A stretch of 64,000 nt of DNA. It comes from 40-80 sp040394775 (GTDB taxonomy: Bacteria > Bacteroidota > Bacteroidia > Flavobacteriales_D > Crocinitomicaceae). Numbering within the stretch: position 1 is the stretch's first letter; each line of letters begins with the position of its first letter. Shown here in pieces: positions 41,185-48,585 of this stretch. Position numbers and translations under genes: made by a program. The stretch is from assembly GCA_040394775.1 (NCBI GenBank), contig JBEBRN010000003.1, positions 1 through 64,000 on the forward strand, given 5' to 3'. The notes under the pieces are model-generated. The model searched no databases. It saw only the letters and a list, made by a program, of their open reading frames with translations, and had not been told where the DNA came from.

Positions 41185-42651
41185 ATGAATATAAAATACA
41201 CACTTGCTTTAATTCTTTTTTTTCTCCACTATATTACATTTGCTCAAGTTAATAACTTAGAGAAAACAGTAACAGATATTGCTCAAAATACTAATTTTTC
41301 AAATGCTATGGTTTCTGTTGCTGTTTATGATTCAAAAACGGGCGAAAAAATCTATGGCTTAAACGACCATTTTTCTATTGCTACTGCATCGACGACAAAA
41401 TTATTTTCAACTGCTGCAGCTATTTCCCTTTTAGGAGACAAACAATTAGAAACACGTTTTTATATTGACGGAGAGGTTAAAGATAGTATTTTATACGGAA
41501 ATATTTGGATTCGTGGAGGTGGAGATCCTACACTTGGAAGTAAATATACAACATCTAAGACAGTTGAAAGTCGTGATTTCTTGAAAGTATGGAGTGATTC
41601 AATTAGAGCAAAAGGAATCACTAAAATAACGGGAGCAATCATTGGCGATGCTTCTGAATTTGGTTACAAGGGATGTCCAGATGGCTGGAGTTGGTCGGAT
41701 ATAGGAAATGCTTACGGAGCTTATCCTTCTGGGTTATCGATTTTTGATAATGTGTTAACTTTCAGAATGCAAACGGGTGTTTGGGGTACTCCAGCAACAG
41801 TGACAAAAATGACGCCAGAGGTTCCAGGTCTAAAGTTTTTTAATTATATCACCGCGGCAAATGTAACAGGCGATAATTCATATATCTATGGAGCGCCTTA
41901 TCAAAACGAGAGAATTGGAATAGGAACCTTGCAAAAATCAACTATGATAACGATTCGTGGTAGTTTACCTGATCCTGAATTTCAAGTGGCGTATGAGTTT
42001 AAAAACACACTTCAACAAGCTGGAATTACTATTTCGGATAGTGTCGTTTGTGCGCGGAACTTGCTATTTGAAAATAAATTAGACAAAAATAGATATAGTC
42101 AATTTCCATTACTTTTTACGTATAAAGGTGCTACGATTTCTCAAATTATTAATTGGACGAATATGCATAGTGTGAATATGTTTGCAGAACAATTAACTTG
42201 TCTTTTAGGTTATTACAAAAACGGCGATGGTTCACACGATAATGGAATGAAGGAGGAAGCCATTTTTTGGCAGAAATCAATTCCATCAAAAGGACTCTTT
42301 TTAATGGATGGAAGTGGGTTGTCTCGTTCGAATGCACTGAGTGTTTCACATTTATGTTCTCTTTTGAATTTCATGTATAAAAGTACAAATTACACTTCTT
42401 TTTATTCATCGCTTCCTGTGACAGGTGAGAGCGGTACTTTATCTGATGTGTGTAAAAATCAATTGGCACATGGTAAGATACACGCTAAAAGTGGCACTAT
42501 GAGAAGAATTAAATCGTACGCAGGTTATGCAACGACAACCTCGGGTAGGGAGTTATCTTTCGCTATCGTTTTAAACAATTACAACTGTACCAATTATCAA
42601 GCAAAACTGTATGTTCAAAAATTTATGAATGTTTTGGTAACATTACAGTAA
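41185..42651 (+). CDS. dacB: D-alanyl-D-alanine carboxypeptidase/endopeptidase (PBP4, DacB)
   Basis: Penicillin-binding protein of class C type 4 that trims peptidoglycan peptides and cleaves cross-links; periplasmic. 488 residues with signal peptide (about 1-20). The SxxK motif is S69-T-T-K72, the SxN motif is S-V-N in MHSVNMFAEQ, and the KTG-like motif is KSGT near the C-terminus. An inserted domain between SxxK and SxN is normal for PBP4. Divergent from the polysaccharide operon, sharing a promoter region, and 50 bases before the decarboxylase gene on the same strand. Confidence 0.95.
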   Translation: MNIKYTLALILFFLHYITFAQVNNLEKTVTDIAQNTNFSNAMVSVAVYDSKTGEKIYGLNDHFSIATASTTKLFSTAAAISLLGDKQLETRFYIDGEVKDSILYGNIWIRGGGDPTLGSKYTTSKTVESRDFLKVWSDSIRAKGITKITGAIIGDASEFGYKGCPDGWSWSDIGNAYGAYPSGLSIFDNVLTFRMQTGVWGTPATVTKMTPEVPGLKFFNYITAANVTGDNSYIYGAPYQNERIGIGTLQKSTMITIRGSLPDPEFQVAYEFKNTLQQAGITISDSVVCARNLLFENKLDKNRYSQFPLLFTYKGATISQIINWTNMHSVNMFAEQLTCLLGYYKNGDGSHDNGMKEEAIFWQKSIPSKGLFLMDGSGLSRSNALSVSHLCSLLNFMYKSTNYTSFYSSLPVTGESGTLSDVCKNQLAHGKIHAKSGTMRRIKSYAGYATTTSGRELSFAIVLNNYNCTNYQAKLYVQKFMNVLVTLQ

Positions 42652-42701
42652 TTTTGAAGTATAAGTATAAATATTCAACCAATAATAAATTGCAGTAATA
42701 A

Positions 42702-44096
42702 ATGAGAACGAAGTATTTTGATTTAATTGACCAGACATTTGATTTCCCTCAAGATGAATTTAATTTGAATAATGATAATTTAATTTTTCATGGGATTGAT
42801 TTAATGGATTTAATTCAACAATATGGAACGCCACTAAAGTTTAATTACTTACCACAAATCTCATATAATATTCAGCGAGCAAAAGGATGGTTTAGAGAAG
42901 CCATGAATCATATTGGGTATACGGGTAATTATTATTATTCTTATTGTACTAAAAGCTCTCATTTCTCTTTTGTTTTAAACGAAGTTTTAAAGAATGATGT
43001 TCACATTGAAACATCTTCCGCTTTTGATATTGATATTGTCAAGAATCTTTATAATTCAGGAAAACTGACTTCTGGGAGATATATTATTTGTAATGGCTAC
43101 AAGCCAAAGCAGTATATCGATAATATTATTAGCTTAATTAAAGAAACGGATTTAAATGTCATTCCTATTATTGACAATACACAAGAAATCCAAGATCTTC
43201 TTAGACTAGATGAAGACATTGATTTAAACATTGGTATTCGTATAGCATCAGAAGAAGAACCTAAATTTGAGTTCTACACCTCTCGTTTAGGAATACGATA
43301 TAGAGATATTGTTCCTTTATACAAAGCAATTTTAAACGAAAATCCACGTGTAAAAGTCAAGATGCTACACTTCTTTATTAATACAGGGCTCAATGACAAT
43401 GCTTATTACTGGAACGAATTAGCCAAAGTATTACGTGTTTATTGTGATTTAAAGAAGCTTTGTCCTGATTTAGAGTATCTGAATTTAGGAGGAGGATTTC
43501 CGATTAAGCAATCTTTAGCGTTTGATTTCGATTATGCCTATATGGTGAAAGAAATTTTAACACAAATCAAGAATACATGTGCCCAAAACGAGATTCCAGA
43601 GCCCAATATATTAACTGAATTTGGATCGTTTACAGTCGGTGAAAGTGGCGGTGCTATTTTCAAAGTATTACATCAAAAACAACAAAACGATAGGGAGAAA
43701 TGGAATATGATTGACTCCTCTTTCATGACCAACCTGCCAGATACATGGGCGATTAATAAACGTTTCATCATGCTGCCAATTAACGGTTGGAACGATGATT
43801 ATGAACGCGTTTTACTAGGAGGATTGACGTGTGATAGTGATGATTATTATAACTCTGAGCAACATTCAAACGCCATTTACCTTCCAAAATTCAATAAAAA
43901 TAATCCGCTTTATATCGGCTTCTTTAATACAGGAGCGTATCAAGAAACAATAGGAGGATTTGGCGGTTTGAAACACTGTTTAATTCCGGAGCCAAAACAT
44001 ATTTTAATTCAACGAGATGATAATGGTAAAATTCAAACCAGTATTTTCTCAGAAGAACAAACTGCTGAGGATTATTTAAGAATTTTGGGTTATTAA
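42702..44096 (+). CDS. arginine decarboxylase-type PLP enzyme (fold III)
   Basis: 464 residues, cytoplasmic. Fold type III PLP decarboxylase: the PLP lysine is K84 in YSYCTKSSHF; GGGFPIK and the Gly/Arg-rich binding strands follow; CDSDDYY is the substrate-Cys region; the C-terminal sheet has YIGFFNTGAYQETIGGFGG. It matches Bacteroidota proteins annotated as arginine decarboxylase, which start the agmatine-polyamine route; from sequence alone carboxynorspermidine or other diamino-acid decarboxylases cannot be fully excluded. No agmatinase is next to it. Confidence 0.85.
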   Translation: MRTKYFDLIDQTFDFPQDEFNLNNDNLIFHGIDLMDLIQQYGTPLKFNYLPQISYNIQRAKGWFREAMNHIGYTGNYYYSYCTKSSHFSFVLNEVLKNDVHIETSSAFDIDIVKNLYNSGKLTSGRYIICNGYKPKQYIDNIISLIKETDLNVIPIIDNTQEIQDLLRLDEDIDLNIGIRIASEEEPKFEFYTSRLGIRYRDIVPLYKAILNENPRVKVKMLHFFINTGLNDNAYYWNELAKVLRVYCDLKKLCPDLEYLNLGGGFPIKQSLAFDFDYAYMVKEILTQIKNTCAQNEIPEPNILTEFGSFTVGESGGAIFKVLHQKQQNDREKWNMIDSSFMTNLPDTWAINKRFIMLPINGWNDDYERVLLGGLTCDSDDYYNSEQHSNAIYLPKFNKNNPLYIGFFNTGAYQETIGGFGGLKHCLIPEPKHILIQRDDNGKIQTSIFSEEQTAEDYLRILGY

Positions 44097-44596
44097 ATTG
44101 TTATCATTACATAGGGAAAAAGTTGTTTAGCAGAGATGATTTTAGTCGAAATTTAATATTTCTGGAGAAAGTTGTCTTAGATTTAAATTGAAGGTTATAC
44201 ATTGTTCTTTCGACTAAAGCATTGACCGTCAATACTCAGTGCTATTTAACAACTGAAAAATTAGTGTCTTATTTGCTAAACGTTTTACTATTACCATTTT
44301 AGATAACCATCAGGATAACGTTCAGCACTGTATTTTATAAAGCGAATTATTTCAAGGATTATTTCGTAAATTGAAAAAAATAGACTACTTTTGCATAATA
44401 AAATAGTGCTCTATTAAATGAATTGGTGCTAGAATTTAGTTTAGACTAAGAACAAATTATTGTTTTTTTCCTTTCTTTTTTTCATCCATTTTATTTATTA
44501 CGATTATGAGTATTTCCCTTTGTTATGAAGAAAGAGAGGTAATTAGATCGTAAATTACTAGACACTCGACGAAATATTAATTTAAAGATTAAACAT
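44097..44596. other. 500-bp AT-rich intergenic region and long desaturase leader
   Basis: No independent gene is seen. A plus-strand box TACTTTTG (44396-44403) fits TAnnTTTG; transcription from it would give a leader of roughly 180-250 bases before the desaturase. From 44543 (after a TAA at 44540-44542) the desaturase frame is open with no ATG, GTG or TTG until 44660. Confidence 0.5.
44396..44403 (+). promoter_or_regulatory. putative -7 element for desaturase-csp operon
   Basis: TACTTTTG followed by CAT; exact TAnnTTTG. The long leader it implies is like those of cold-inducible genes. Confidence 0.4.
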
Positions 44597-45697
44597 ATCA
44601 AACATCTTCAATTTTCTCAGACGCTCGAAAAAGAGTTCACAAAAACTTTAAAAAGAAGAGTGAACTTATATTTTAAGATGAATAAGGCTAGTAAGCGAGC
44701 AAATATCAACATGATTTTAAAAACATTGGTGATGTTAACACTTTACACAGTTCCTATTGGACTTCTGTGTTTTGGCCTTATTGACTCTCCTCTCATTGCT
44801 GTTTTACTATACGTAGTAAGCGCACTAGGAATGGGTGGAATAGGAATGGGCGTTATGCACGACGCTAATCACGGAGCCTATACCAACAATCGTTTCATGA
44901 GTTACTTTCTAAGTCACACATTAGACTTTCTTGGATGTAGTAGCGCTATGTGGAAAATGCAACACAATGTCTTACATCATACCTATACGAACATTCATGG
45001 TCATGATGAAGATATCGATGCGCCATTGTATTTATTCCGTTTTTCTCCTTATGATAAACGTTTTAAATTTCATCGCTATCAGCATCTGTATATCTGGCCT
45101 TTTTATGCCATATTGACGCTTTGGTGGATAACAGCGAAAGATTTTTTAAAAGCAAAAGACTATTATAAAAAAGGACTTATTCAAACGAAAAGAGAATATC
45201 GTCTACACGTGTTGAAATTAATTCCTTCGAAATTATTTTACTTTATGTACTCTTTAGTTTTACCAATGATAATGGCTCCATTTTCACCATTATGGATTCT
45301 TCTTGGTTACATTTTAATGCATGTAATTGTAGGAGTTGTATTGAGCACAGTGTTTCAATTGGCACACGTTGTACCAAATTTACAATTCCCACAACCAGAT
45401 GAAAATGAGCAAATGAACTCGAATTGGTATTTACATCAACTAGAAACGACAAGTAATTTTGCTCCTAAAAATAAGCTCCTTTATTGGTATCTTGGAGGAT
45501 TGACGAATCAAATAGAACACCATTTATTTCCAAACATTTGCCACGTTCATTATCGTAATATTGGTAAGATTGTAGAACGTACGGCTAAAGAGTTTAACGC
45601 TCCTTATCATGTTAATAAATCGCTTTTTTCTGCTGTTGCAGGACACATTAGAATATTGCGTACCCTTGGAAGAACAGAAAATTTAAGCATTAATTAA
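44597..45697 (+). CDS. acyl-CoA/fatty acid desaturase, probable non-ATG start
   Basis: Membrane di-iron desaturase that adds double bonds to acyl chains. The three His boxes are HDANHG, QHNVLHH and NQIEHH, with four hydrophobic helices. Conventional starts give 345 residues from GTG 44660 or 339 from ATG 44678, but the frame continues upstream with desaturase-like sequence (FSQTLEKEFTKTLKRRVN) before YFK. By my recollection of homologues, the conserved N-terminus begins at the codon ATC at 44597; no ATG/GTG/TTG is available upstream of GTG 44660. I annotate from 44597 (367 residues), with the start uncertain. It is followed 18 bases later by a cold-shock-domain gene; together they suggest cold adaptation. 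Confidence 0.8.
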   Translation: MKHLQFSQTLEKEFTKTLKRRVNLYFKMNKASKRANINMILKTLVMLTLYTVPIGLLCFGLIDSPLIAVLLYVVSALGMGGIGMGVMHDANHGAYTNNRFMSYFLSHTLDFLGCSSAMWKMQHNVLHHTYTNIHGHDEDIDAPLYLFRFSPYDKRFKFHRYQHLYIWPFYAILTLWWITAKDFLKAKDYYKKGLIQTKREYRLHVLKLIPSKLFYFMYSLVLPMIMAPFSPLWILLGYILMHVIVGVVLSTVFQLAHVVPNLQFPQPDENEQMNSNWYLHQLETTSNFAPKNKLLYWYLGGLTNQIEHHLFPNICHVHYRNIGKIVERTAKEFNAPYHVNKSLFSAVAGHIRILRTLGRTENLSIN

Positions 45698-45715
45698 TTA
45701 ACAGTAAAATAAATT

Positions 45716-46150
45716 ATGGCAGAAACCTATAGCAAAAAAGAAAGAGAAAAAAAGAAGATACAAAAGAAGAAAGAAAAAGTATCGAAAAGAGAATTCCGTA
45801 AGGAAAACACAACAAATGAAGGTTGGGAAAGTATGATTGCGTATGTTGACGAGAATGGAGTTATACGTGATACACCACCAGATCCAAAGGATAAGAAAGA
45901 GATTAAGGCTAAGAACATTGAAATCGGTATACCAAAGAGAGATAAAGAAGAAATAGATCCATTCCTTACAGGAACGATGAATTATTTCGATGAGTCAAAA
46001 GGTTACGGGTTCATTAAAACACCAGATGGCGAAAGCTTCTTTGTTCATCAGAATAATATTACTGGAGTACCAGGAATTGGTAAAAAAGTTCGTTTCGAGA
46101 AAGAAAAAAGCACGAAAGGCTGGACAGCTGTGCGAGCAGTGATTGAATAA
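45716..46150 (+). CDS. cold-shock domain protein with basic N-terminal extension
   Basis: 144 residues. The first 70 are very rich in Lys and Glu (KKEREKKKIQKKKEKVSKRE) and probably unstructured; residues 83-144 are a cold-shock domain with RNP motifs in KGYGFIKT and ESFFVHQNN. This Bacteroidota layout binds single-stranded RNA/DNA, acting as an RNA chaperone. It shares an operon with the desaturase. Confidence 0.9.
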   Translation: MAETYSKKEREKKKIQKKKEKVSKREFRKENTTNEGWESMIAYVDENGVIRDTPPDPKDKKEIKAKNIEIGIPKRDKEEIDPFLTGTMNYFDESKGYGFIKTPDGESFFVHQNNITGVPGIGKKVRFEKEKSTKGWTAVRAVIE

Positions 46151-46283
46151 GCACTCATTTTGTAGTTGAAGTACTTCTAAGCTTTATAAAGATAAGAAGT
46201 TCTTCGGCACACAAAATCTCATCATATAATTGTAAGAAAGTATTGATTTAATTTACTCTTTCACAGAGTGAATAGATTTTGAA

Positions 46284-46308
46284 TGGAAAGTGATTTTGTC
46301 ACTTTCCA
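46284..46308. other. hairpin over the 3-prime end of the pterin synthase gene
   Basis: Perfect 10-bp stem TGGAAAGTGA / TCACTTTCCA with loop TTTTG, covering the stop codon at 46299-46301. It lacks a T-run on either strand, so it is more likely an RNA-stability hairpin than a terminator. Confidence 0.55.
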
Positions 46309-46703
46309 TTATACCAAACGCTGTTTTTATCTGTTTCCCAAAGACGTATTTCTATCTGGTATTTACTTTCAATACGTTCTCGAAGATAGTTCCAAATTAC
46401 AACGGCAATGTTTTCGGCTGTTGGAATGAGTGATACAAATTCTGGACAGTCTAAATTTAGGTTACGGTGATCAAAACGTTCCATAACCTCTTCAAATATA
46501 ATTTCCTTTAAGATTTTTAAATCGATTACATATCCAGTGTCTGGGTCAATATCACCTTCTAACCATACTTCTAAAACATAGTTATGTCCGTGATAATTCG
46601 CGTTGTTACACTTGTCGAAAATGCGCTTGTTAGTTGCTTCATCAAATGAAGGGTTGTGAAGTCTATGTGCTGCGTTAAATGTTTCTCTTCTACAGATTTT
46701 CAT
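46299..46703 (-). CDS. 6-pyruvoyl-tetrahydropterin synthase / 6-carboxytetrahydropterin synthase (QueD) family
   Basis: 134 residues; acts on dihydroneopterin triphosphate. Zinc ligands H13 (in FNAAHRLH), H38 and H40 (YHGHNY) and the catalytic C32. The spacing is C-x5-HGH (CNNANYHGH), as in animal biopterin-synthesis PTPS, rather than the C-x3-HGH of E. coli QueD, so a tetrahydropterin product is possible as well as the queuosine precursor. Glu in PTAENIAV is the pterin anchor. Last gene of the operon exporter, rmlA, prenyl synthase, this gene (14-base gap). Confidence 0.9.
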   Translation of the reverse strand: MKICRRETFNAAHRLHNPSFDEATNKRIFDKCNNANYHGHNYVLEVWLEGDIDPDTGYVIDLKILKEIIFEEVMERFDHRNLNLDCPEFVSLIPTAENIAVVIWNYLRERIESKYQIEIRLWETDKNSVWYNGK

Positions 46704-46717
46704 GGTCTTTAGTTTTA

Positions 46718-47677
46718 TCAGTAGTTCCTTTTGTATAGATATTCAATCATTTCTCGTAATGGAGCCTTCTTCTCTTCAGAAAGATGAATTTCATCTAGAA
46801 AAGAAATACCTTTTTGGAAATAGAATTCAATTTTTTCTTTTGAAAGTGAAGCAATATTTAATTCGTTATAGAGTGTAATTGTCTCATTAATCTTCTTGGT
46901 TGGATTCTCTTCATCAAGTAGCACATCAAATTGGTGCTTTTGTTTTTCTGAAGCGAGTGATTTCGCCTTTAGATATAAAAATGTTTTTTTGTTACTTAAG
47001 ATGTCACCACCGATAGATTTACCGACACTCGAACTTGCACCAAACGTATCTAAGTGATCATCTTGTAACTGAAATGCTAAGCCAATATTGACTCCTAGCT
47101 GGTATAACTTTTCCTGATCTTCGTCGGTTGCTCCAGCCACAATTGCACCACATTGTAGGGCACATCCAATTAATACAGAGGTTTTTAATCGAATCATTTC
47201 AATGTACTCATCAATAGACACGTCGGAACGCTTTTCGAAATCCATATCGTACTGCTGCCCTTCGCATACTTCTCTGGCTGTCGTTAAGAAAAGACGATTC
47301 AGATTGTCGGATTGTCCTTTTAAGATATACTCCATCGCCTTAACGAATAATGTATCTCCACTTAAAATGGCAGTATTGGTATTCCATTTTTCATGAACAG
47401 TGATAAAACTTCTTCGTAGTGGAGCGTTATCCATGATATCGTCATGAAGTAAGGAGAAGTTGTGAAATAATTCTATTCCTAGGGCAACATCGAGTACTTT
47501 TTGCGATGTTTCTCCAAACATTTCTGCTCCGATTAATGTTAATATTGGGCGAATTCGCTTGCCTCCAATTCCTAAGAAATAGGTCAGTGGTTCGTATAAA
47601 TCCTTCGGAGAAGATGGAAAATCTATCTGAATAATTTCTTTTTCAACCTTCTTTAAATAGGTGGATAGTAATTCCAT
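46718..47677 (-). CDS. polyprenyl (isoprenyl) diphosphate synthase
   Basis: Elongates allylic diphosphates with isopentenyl diphosphate for quinones, carotenoids or undecaprenyl carriers. 319 residues, all-helical. First Asp-rich motif DDIMD (79-83) with the RR downstream, second motif DDHLD (LQDDHLDTFG); GGKRIRP binds IPP. Chain length cannot be decided by eye: two positions before the first Asp motif are Leu-Leu-His. Starts 2 bases after the rmlA stop. Confidence 0.93.
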   Translation of the reverse strand: MELLSTYLKKVEKEIIQIDFPSSPKDLYEPLTYFLGIGGKRIRPILTLIGAEMFGETSQKVLDVALGIELFHNFSLLHDDIMDNAPLRRSFITVHEKWNTNTAILSGDTLFVKAMEYILKGQSDNLNRLFLTTAREVCEGQQYDMDFEKRSDVSIDEYIEMIRLKTSVLIGCALQCGAIVAGATDEDQEKLYQLGVNIGLAFQLQDDHLDTFGASSSVGKSIGGDILSNKKTFLYLKAKSLASEKQKHQFDVLLDEENPTKKINETITLYNELNIASLSKEKIEFYFQKGISFLDEIHLSEEKKAPLREMIEYLYKRNY

Positions 47678-47679
47678 TT

Positions 47680-48540
47680 TTATTTGATAATGTTCATGAG
47701 GTACTCTCCATAACCTGACTTTAAAAGAGGTGTGGCTAATTCTTTTAGTTGATTTTTCGTGATAAATCCTTTTCTGTAAGCTACTTCTTCAATACAACCA
47801 ATTTTTAAACCTTGGCGATCTTCAATAACTTGAACGAATTGACCCGCTTGCATCAAAGATGCAAATGTGCCAGTGTCTAGCCATGCTGTCCCTCTGTTTA
47901 AAACAACGACTTTCAATTTATTCTGACGTAAATACTCAGCATTAATATCTGTTATCTCGTATTCTCCTCTTGCTGATGGCTTTATATTTTTAGCAATTTC
48001 CACCACATTATTGCTGTAAAAATAGAGGCCAGGAACAGCAAAATTGGACTTGGGTTGTTTTGGTTTTTCTTCTATGGAAAGCGCGTTAAAATGATCATCA
48101 AATTCTACCACACCATATCTTTCAGGATCAGAAACATGGTAAGCAAATACAACACCACCATTTGGATGAAGATGCTCACTCAACAAGTTCCCCATTCCAA
48201 CACCATAAAAGATGTTATCACCTAAAATAAGTGCGACAGAGTCATTGCCAATAAATTCTTCACCAATAACAAAAGCTTGTGCTAACCCGTTTGGTACCTC
48301 TTGAATTTTATATTCAAAAGTGCAACCATATTTTTTTCCATCACCTAATAGTTTTTGGAACAAAGGCATGTCGTGAGGTGTTGAAATAATAAGTATTTCA
48401 CGAATTCCTGCATTCATTAAAACCGATAGTGGATAGTAAATCATCGGCTTATCATAGATTGGCATTAATTGTTTACTAATTGCCAAAGTGAGTGGATGCA
48501 AGCGGGTTCCGGAACCTCCGGCTAAGATAATTCCTTTCAT
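47680..48540 (-). CDS. rfbA: glucose-1-phosphate thymidylyltransferase (RmlA)
   Basis: Makes dTDP-glucose from dTTP and glucose-1-phosphate. 286 residues, the standard size. Nucleotide loop GGSGTRLHPLT (8-18), KPMIYYPLS, the LGDNIFYG active-site strand, EEKPKQPKS and TAWLDTGT near the end. It lies in an operon between the RND/MMPL exporter and the prenyl synthase, away from rmlB and rmlC. Confidence 0.96.
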   Translation of the reverse strand: MKGIILAGGSGTRLHPLTLAISKQLMPIYDKPMIYYPLSVLMNAGIREILIISTPHDMPLFQKLLGDGKKYGCTFEYKIQEVPNGLAQAFVIGEEFIGNDSVALILGDNIFYGVGMGNLLSEHLHPNGGVVFAYHVSDPERYGVVEFDDHFNALSIEEKPKQPKSNFAVPGLYFYSNNVVEIAKNIKPSARGEYEITDINAEYLRQNKLKVVVLNRGTAWLDTGTFASLMQAGQFVQVIEDRQGLKIGCIEEVAYRKGFITKNQLKELATPLLKSGYGEYLMNIIK

Positions 48541-48585
48541 TTTATTTTTTTTAGTGTAGTAGAAGAATAAGGATTCTTTACTTTG

